Positions 57,882 to 64,000 of a stretch of 64,000 nt of DNA are shown here, one piece after another (within the stretch, counting starts at the first letter, position 1; every line of letters begins with the position of its first letter). Source of the stretch: Heterobasidion occidentale (lineage: Eukaryota; Basidiomycota; Agaricomycetes; Russulales; Bondarzewiaceae); the NCBI GenBank assembly GCA_039111635.1, contig JBCAQO010000004.1, positions 1,612,001 to 1,676,000 of the forward strand, given 5' to 3'. A program made the translations under genes and the position numbers. Under the pieces are notes generated by a model. The model did no database searches. It was not told the DNA's origin and saw only the letters and a program-made list of their open reading frames with translations.

Positions 57882-60800
57882 CTACACGTCCCCAATCACG
57901 AGCATGCTCCACATGTACACCGGCACAGTCAGGTTGTCGTTCTGCCCCGAGAGCCCCTCCAGCACCGACGACAGCCCGACAATCACCGTGTACCGCACCA
58001 CCTGCCGCCGAATCCAAGTCAGTTGCCTGCCCATTTCCCCGCGCCGCCCAGAGAGTGAAACCGCTCACGCTGAACTCCTCCGCCAGCCCGCACAGCCCAG
58101 CGCCCACGCAAACCCAGCCACCGACAGCGTGAACGCCACGCTCCCTCCACCGTCTTCGACGTCGTCGGCGACCACCGGTGCCTACCCACCCGTTTCCCCA
58201 CGATCGACGCCTGCGAACAATCCGGATCATCAGCCCCGTGTCCATCACCGCGCGCGCAAAAAAACAAGGAGACTGTACCACCGCATCTCCGACCCCGACA
58301 GCCAGGGTACCCGTGTACAGCAGAAGTCGCGATGACCTGAAGAATGCATAAGTATATAGATCATGAGTCCGCCGCCGCCGCGACCGACACACGCACCCTT
58401 CGAACCACACCGAGCCCGCGCACCCCGTCAGCAGGTAAAAATGGCTCAAGATCGCCGTCCCGCTGTCCTTGTGGTCCAGGAACTCGTTCATGAACAGGTG
58501 CACCGACGCCCCAAACGGGTACAGCGCAAAGTACCGCACGTACTCCGCAAACGCGAACAGCGCAAACGCCGCGCTGAACGCCAAGTGCGCGAACGCGGGG
58601 TCCGCAGCCACCCCCGGCACGAACATCACCACCGCGAGCGCGTGGAAGAACTTGCGCCGCCCGTTCAGCCCCAGCGTCGGCACCCGCCGGTCCGCCGCGT
58701 CCAGCCACTCGCTCGCCCCCAGCGCCGCGCCCAGGTTCGCCCCGTGCGGGAACGCGGGCAGCTGCGGCATCGCCACGCTCGCGAACGTCAGCCCCATCGC
58801 GGACGCCGCGCTCGGCGGCGGCGTCGGCGGCCGGCTCGGCTCGCTCGCGGGCGTCCCGCCGCCCCCGCTCTGCGCCTCGCCCATCCCGCCCATGGCGTTC
58901 CGCGGGCGATACCGCCGCGAGCGCGCCAGCTGGCGGTTCCACCCCGCCACGCTGATGATGCCCAACAGCGCCCAATAGACGAGCAGCGCGGGCCGCGTCC
59001 ACTGCTTCCGGCCCTCGAGCAGCCAATAGACCACCCACAGCCACGGGTCGCGGTCGCGAAGGCACCAGCGGGTCCACATCCCGATAAGCCCGCCGATGAT
59101 GAGCGTGGCACCCAAATAGAAGCCCGCAGCCAGCGCGCGGCGGTGCGCCTGCTTTTCGTGCGGGAAGCGGAGGCGCCGCACGGGGCGCTGGGCGATCTGC
59201 CGCGAGAGCACGAGCAGCGGCGAGAGCAGGAACCCGGTCAGCAAGGATCCGGGGATGAGCGCGATTTGGTAGATCAGCAGCGGCGTGGGCAGGCGGTACG
59301 TCTTGATGAAAGGGGTCGTGACAGGCCATATCTGAGCGGTCGTGTCGGCATCAATTCACACATGAGCTCTACGCCCGAACAGGACATGCAGTGAAGCCGA
59401 CTTGCCCTCGCTATGGTCAAATTGACCAGCTCCATATATAGACCTGTCGCGCCAAAGACGACCAAAGACAGCTCGCCGAGGGTGAACCCACGGTGCGCGA
59501 GACGGATGGCGATGTACAGCGACAACTGGAAAAACACCGACGCGCACGCAATTTCCCAGTAGGACATCGCTAAGGTTGTGTGTACAGCGAATGCGGAACG
59601 TTCAGCCATCGTCCGTCAAACGAGGGTAAAAAAACGAGGCACCTTGCCAGACGCCCAGATGCGCCCGCTCAAACAGGAACCGCAGAGCAAGAAGGCCGAG
59701 GCAAACCGCGGACGTGAAGAGCACATATAGCCACGACTTGCGGGCTTCACTCCGTGGCACCGAGGCACGCTCCCCCTCTGTCACGTTCGTGCGCCGACGA
59801 TAGAGGGCCTCGAACCCCCACGACGCGCAGACGTGAACTAAAAGGATCGTGGAGCAGAGCGTAGCTAGGCTGACGGCGTTCCGTCGAGAAAGGACGAGCG
59901 CTTGGAGCAATGACAGCGGCTTTCCGAGATTGGAAAGCGCGGGGGGAGGCTCGATGTACCAATGGGAAGGCAGACGGAGCGTGTCCGGTGAGGTTGCCGA
60001 GGCCTGCATTTTCTGCGAGGCGTACAGAAGGGAGGAGGCGATGAGAGGGCCTAGAATTAGTCCGGACAGCATACCGTCGTCCGTGGAGTTTCTGAGCGAA
60101 TATCAGCGCTGCATTCGTGGCGCGGCAAACGTAAACGCGATGTCACACCTGTAATTTTTGGGCACTGTCATCCATACGTATCCAAAGACCGGTTTGGGAG
60201 GCACAGGAAGGTGAGAAGAAGCCCGCTTGAATTCGCGGGCTTCGTTGAAACGAGGGGATGCAGAACGGAGCAGAACAGGCGATGTCACAGATTGCGTTTT
60301 CGTCGGAGCGGGGGACGTCGAAATGGAGAAGTGCGTGCAGAAGACATAGATAAGCGATGCTAAAATAACAAGTAAAAGCTCTATTTTACGAGATGGTGAG
60401 CAGAGCAGATGGACGAAGAGGCAAATGCGCGGCTACCTATCGATAACCATACATTGGGGGAGTCCGGGTCGAACTCGGACAGTTTCCATGCGACGCATCC
60501 GAGCGCCAGGAGCAAAGACGAGCATTCCGCCGCGTACTTCGCGTCCAAAGCGAACTGGCACACCTTCGATGACAGAGGGACGTGGAACGATAGAGACAAC
60601 ATTCCAGGGAGCACATACCGGAAAGCGGATGTCGGGATGTGTCGCGCCCTGAAGAACGCGCTGGGGGATGGGGTGCGTGGGGGAAGGCCGGGGCCGTTGG
60701 AATGAACGGATTGAGGGGCGGGCGATCGGGAACGAGTGAAGGAGCGACGGCCTGAGCGCGCCTTGCCGCTGCCCTTGGAGCCGTCAGAGCTCGAAAGGTG

Positions 60801-61420
60801 GTGTGCAGGGCTTGGCGGGCGACGATTGAGAATGGGAGGTTTGTGGAGCACGTCCTGCGCGCTGGTTCGCTGCTCTTGGTGGGAGCTCCGCTGGTCGACG
60901 ACGGTCTGATCGTCACTGTCGTCGTCTTCGGAGCTGGCACCAGAGGCAGGGCTGTCATGGGATCAGCAAGGGGGCACAACAACGATGATGAACGGGGGCG
61001 GTGCGTTATCGGCAAGGGGGCGCTAGGCGAGCGTAGCGACGGGTCAACCGCGGCAGAGGCTGCGATGGAGCGCAAGATAGCTGCGCGCGGGGACGCATCG
61101 CATCGGCCGCGACACAGGCCCCCGACATTCGGACGAGGTGGTCTGGAGACGTGACTGACCTGGACGAGCCCGCCTGATAGCTTGTGCTCCAGTCCAGGGT
61201 CTGGGACGCGTTGGCGGCTGCATCTGCACCAAGCTCGCCCAGCCGCCGCCGCCCAACGCGGGTGCCGGCAGCAGCCTTGCGCAGAGTGTCCACGCGGGTG
61301 GGAGCCAGTGTTGACGGCGGCGGGGGCGACGGAGAGGACTTGGAGCGGGGTAGGTTTGAAATGGCGCGGGTGGAGGGCCGACCCAGTGAGTGGGTCAGAG
61401 CTTGCCTTGGAGCGTTCACT
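57882..61420 (-). CDS. SEC59: Dolichol kinase, 5' end uncertain, with frame breaks
   Basis: CTP-dependent kinase of the ER membrane making dolichyl phosphate for N-glycosylation and GPI anchors. The C-terminal catalytic region is clear: RKFFHALAVVMFVPGVAADP, AEYVRYFALYPFGASVHLFM, FLDHKDSGTAILSHFYLLTG, then after an intron LLLYTGTLAVGVGDAV, ASIVGKRVGRHRWSPTTSKT and VLEGLSGQNDNLTVPVYMWS with TAG at 57,882. Upstream are many membrane helices (YVLFTSAVCLGLLALRFLFE; GLILGPLIASSLLYASQ; IELLLVILASLIYVF near 60,370) and a long Ser/Pro-rich N-terminus (ASSEDDDSDDQTVV near 60,930). No in-frame ATG was found for the most 5' exon (about 61,155-61,419), so the start is unresolved. One base is missing near 58,143 (GGAGGGAGCGTGG, where EGSVAF is expected), and frame also shifts near 60,430. 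Confidence 0.85.
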
Positions 61421-63042
61421 TACTACAGTACAGCCTGAGCCAGAATGCACACGACACTGTCAACTGCCAACGCCGCCAACGCACGCCGTCACAAGGCCCC
61501 GTCACACAAATGTGTCACATCACGTCACCTATCTCTCGATCGTCGACAATCCCTGATGCATGATTCTTTCCGACTCGCGTTGCTGGGGATTCGCGGCTGC
61601 CCATCGCAGGTGGACCGCCACCCAGCCTCCAATCTCGCCCACCCACCCAGCAGCGCAATCCCTGGTCTTCATTGACCGCAATTAAGTATCAATGAAATCG
61701 CGATCGGAGACTCAAATTCCATCCCCAGACTTATGAAATAATATCACCGATTTGTCGATTTCACGCGCGAGATATTTCTCGAGCAAGAATAGGCTTTTGA
61801 CAAGGGTGCTTTCCCCGCATCGCGAGTCCTCGACCAATCGAACAGCGGGAATCGGGAGACACACAGTCCCAGGCCTCGCAGTGTGGTCCGTATCCATGCA
61901 CACTCAACCCGTCCGCGTGTCAACGCACCGTCTCCCCGCGGTCTCTTCGTTTCCTTGTCACAGGTCAGGTCAGAGCATCTACGTTATTTTTCCGTGTCGG
62001 CGACGATGAGGGGGATCGGATTGAGCAACGCACGATCACCTAGCAGCCTGATGCTCCTCCGCTATCTCCCGTCGTCCGCCGCACCCGCTCCACGCGCGTA
62101 ATACGCATGCGTACACTTACTCTACTACCGCGCAGCCGTCTCCCTCGACGAACGCACGCACGATGCCTGAACTGGCGGCAGGCAGGGCAACCCCAGTCGG
62201 AACGGTATCCTCGGACACTCACAGCAGCGTATAACGTAAACGCGCAGAAAAGGGCCGATTTACGGAATGTGCGTGTGCACGCATGGCGCCTGCTCATTCT
62301 CGAGTGCTGCAAGGACGGCGCATGACGACGCCGACTCGGTAAAGGAATGACCGTCAGTGTAAAAATGGGCGAGGCAATGGACTCGATTTTTACGACGGTC
62401 GAGCGACATGTGGCCTGTGACAGCGCTCGGACTTGGAGGGACTTGGTGCACAGATTGGCTCGATGAGATCGACCAAGTCCACATCGAGGCTTGGAAATTC
62501 TGCAAGGACGCTGAGCTGAGGTCCGACGGGCGTGAACCGGCCGTGTCCGCATCGGGATATGGGCCCCAGTTCCTAGTAGTAGGCCTGACGCATGGCCAGA
62601 GGGCGTGATATCCCGATACCCCGAATGGCATGGCACGTGGAGCGCGGACTCCGCACGAGTCAGGTTAGGAGGTTCCTGGGCTAGTGAGAGAGGGTTTCGC
62701 GAGAATAAAATTTTCGGCGGAGGTAGCGAGGGACGCGATACCTGGGCAGGGAGGCACAGGGGAGGAGACGAGTCGCCCACGGCCCAAGGGCAGCGGGCCT
62801 AGCGTTTCAAGAACATCCCACCGGGTGGCCAACACGTCAAACGGAAACTGTCTAGATCGGCTCGAGCCTTCGAGGCGCAGCCTCGCACGTGGAAGAGAAG
62901 CCCCGAAGCGGTGAGAAACACGCCAAATACGACCAAGCTGAGAGCCATTCAGGGTCCGCGAAGGTTGCGCCGTTCTTGACTCGCAACACTCGCTGGTCCT
63001 CGACGCGTCAATACACAACAATCGCGACTCGTCACATCCCTC
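61421..63042. other. Intergenic stretch, no supported gene
   Basis: Divergent upstream region between dolichol kinase and uracil-DNA glycosylase. ORFs (for example 62,040-62,780 minus) have no recognisable domain, and none shows exon-like conservation. Confidence 0.55.
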
Positions 63043-64000
63043 ATGGACTCAAAACCACGCGTCGTCTATCTCGAGGACCTGGAAACACCGGTCTCATCAC
63101 AGAAGACTGACGAGAATGACGCGGTCGACGCGTCCCCCGTCGAACCCAAGGACGCGACGGTGACGGTTGGGAAGACAAAGACGACCACTGTTACTGCGAA
63201 GCGTCAGCGCACGTTGATGGACATGTTCTCGTCCAATGGCAGCACCGCGGGGCCTAGCAACAAAAAACAGAGACTCGCCGACTCCAGCGTGTCATCATCT
63301 GCTTCCGTGTCCTCCAAGGCGGTGTCCTCGGTGACAAACTTTGGACTGCAGCCGTTGAATTCAATCCCGTTCTCGCTCTCCGCGTTCGTCGAGTCTCTCA
63401 CCGATGACCAGAAGAGGCTGCTCAAGCTCGAATGCGAGACGATGGGGAAGAGCTGGTGAGCTTCTGCGTCTGCTCCGCACTCACGTCCATCATTTCATAT
63501 CTCTCCACAGGCTTAAGCTTCTCAAAGATGAAATCAAGAAATCTTATTTCACATCGTTGAAAGAGTTCCTCTGGGGCGAAGGCGTCAAAGGCCCTGATGA
63601 CAGCGCGAAGTCGCTAAAAATATACCCTGCGCGTAAGTGCATTCCTCTTCTTCCTCCCCTTCGCATCACGGTCTTCACCTCGACGACCCTCAAGCCAAAA
63701 ACATCTATTCTTGGTCCAATTTCACCCCTCTCGGAAAGGTAAAAGTGGTCATCATCGGCCAGGATCCGTATCATGGAGCGGGTCAGGCGCATGGTCAGCA
63801 CCTGGCCACCCTCCTCCCCTTCCGTTCCTGATCGCTATCATCGCAGGGCTCTCGTTTTCTGTTCCTCCCAACGTTTCCGTTCCTCCCTCGCTGAAAAACG
63901 TGCTGAGCCGACGCGTCACCTCTCTTCTGTCCGCTCCACATTACTGATCCTACTCGGGCACTCTAGATATACCTGGAAATACAAGCGGAGTATCCGGAGT
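63043..64000 (+). CDS. UNG1: Uracil-DNA glycosylase, partial (3' end beyond the right edge)
   Basis: Removes uracil from DNA in base-excision repair (nucleus and mitochondria). Exons: 63,043-63,455, 63,511-63,632, 63,695-63,793, 63,847-63,899 and 63,967 to the edge, all in phase. The N-terminus is disordered with a PIP-like motif ([11 protein letters not shown]), fitting a PCNA contact as in other UNG proteins. The body has [20 protein letters not shown] and [20 protein letters not shown] followed by [10 protein letters not shown], the water-activating loop with the catalytic Asp (GQDPYHG). [18 protein letters not shown] and [11 protein letters not shown] follow. The start is the first ATG of the exon ([14 protein letters not shown]). 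The uracil-binding and Leu-loop regions lie beyond the window. Confidence 0.95.

Noticed and set aside
58363..59394. A 343-codon open frame on the plus strand
   Set aside because: Antisense to the well-supported dolichol kinase exon; Arg/His-rich composition comes from the GC-rich opposite strand.
61712..61903. A short minus-strand frame resembling a P-loop (CGESTLVKS)
   Set aside because: The Walker A Gly-Lys pair is absent, the frame is only 63 codons, and no adjoining exon is recognisable.
62040..62780. A 246-codon minus-strand frame in the region upstream of uracil-DNA glycosylase
   Set aside because: No domain, mixed Arg/Ser/Pro composition, no splice or start support; looks like GC-driven openness.

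Overview
The window looks like nuclear DNA of a filamentous basidiomycete, probably an Agaricomycete. The evidence is intron-rich genes with 50-100 nt GT-AG introns, a homocitrate synthase of the fungal lysine pathway, a fungal GAF hybrid histidine kinase, an expanded family of basidiomycete multi-pass membrane proteins, and chromodomain Ty3/Gypsy elements. The species cannot be read from the sequence.

Left flank (1-13,960), mostly conserved host genes: a cystathionine beta-lyase whose frame runs without a stop into mevalonate kinase (minus strand, cut by the left edge); a ZNHIT1/Vps71-type zinc-finger protein; homocitrate synthase; two related multi-pass membrane genes, both damaged; an unrecognised protein with a C-terminal membrane segment; and a DUF1295-type membrane protein.

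Centre (about 14,020-46,610), a 32.6 kb transposon island bounded by similar inverted ends that lie beside TTAA-containing sequence. Inside it, a minus-strand chromodomain Gypsy element (15,768-36,563) is split by a plus-strand copy of the same family (18,683-29,070, with a 5 bp target duplication). To the right is an older, different Gypsy element (about 37,396-44,871) that carries a solo LTR of the first family. Both families place an extra gene between pol and the 3' LTR. In each of three copies that gene has a TATAAAAG box about 50 nt before its ATG. The first family also looks self-primed (Tf1-like). The older element carries a non-coding array of short motifs and hairpins before its 3' LTR.

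Right flank (46,611-64,000): a deaminase-fold protein (minus), a 0.9 kb duplicate of the first membrane gene joined to the 3' end of an aspartic protease gene, a GAF-HisKA-HATPase-REC hybrid histidine kinase (minus), dolichol kinase (minus), and the start of uracil-DNA glycosylase (plus, cut by the right edge).

Caution: several conserved genes (mevalonate kinase, histidine kinase, dolichol kinase, the 11.2 kb gene) lack single bases needed to keep frame, and the Gypsy copies differ by many one-base gaps. Some of these breaks may be sequencing errors rather than biology.
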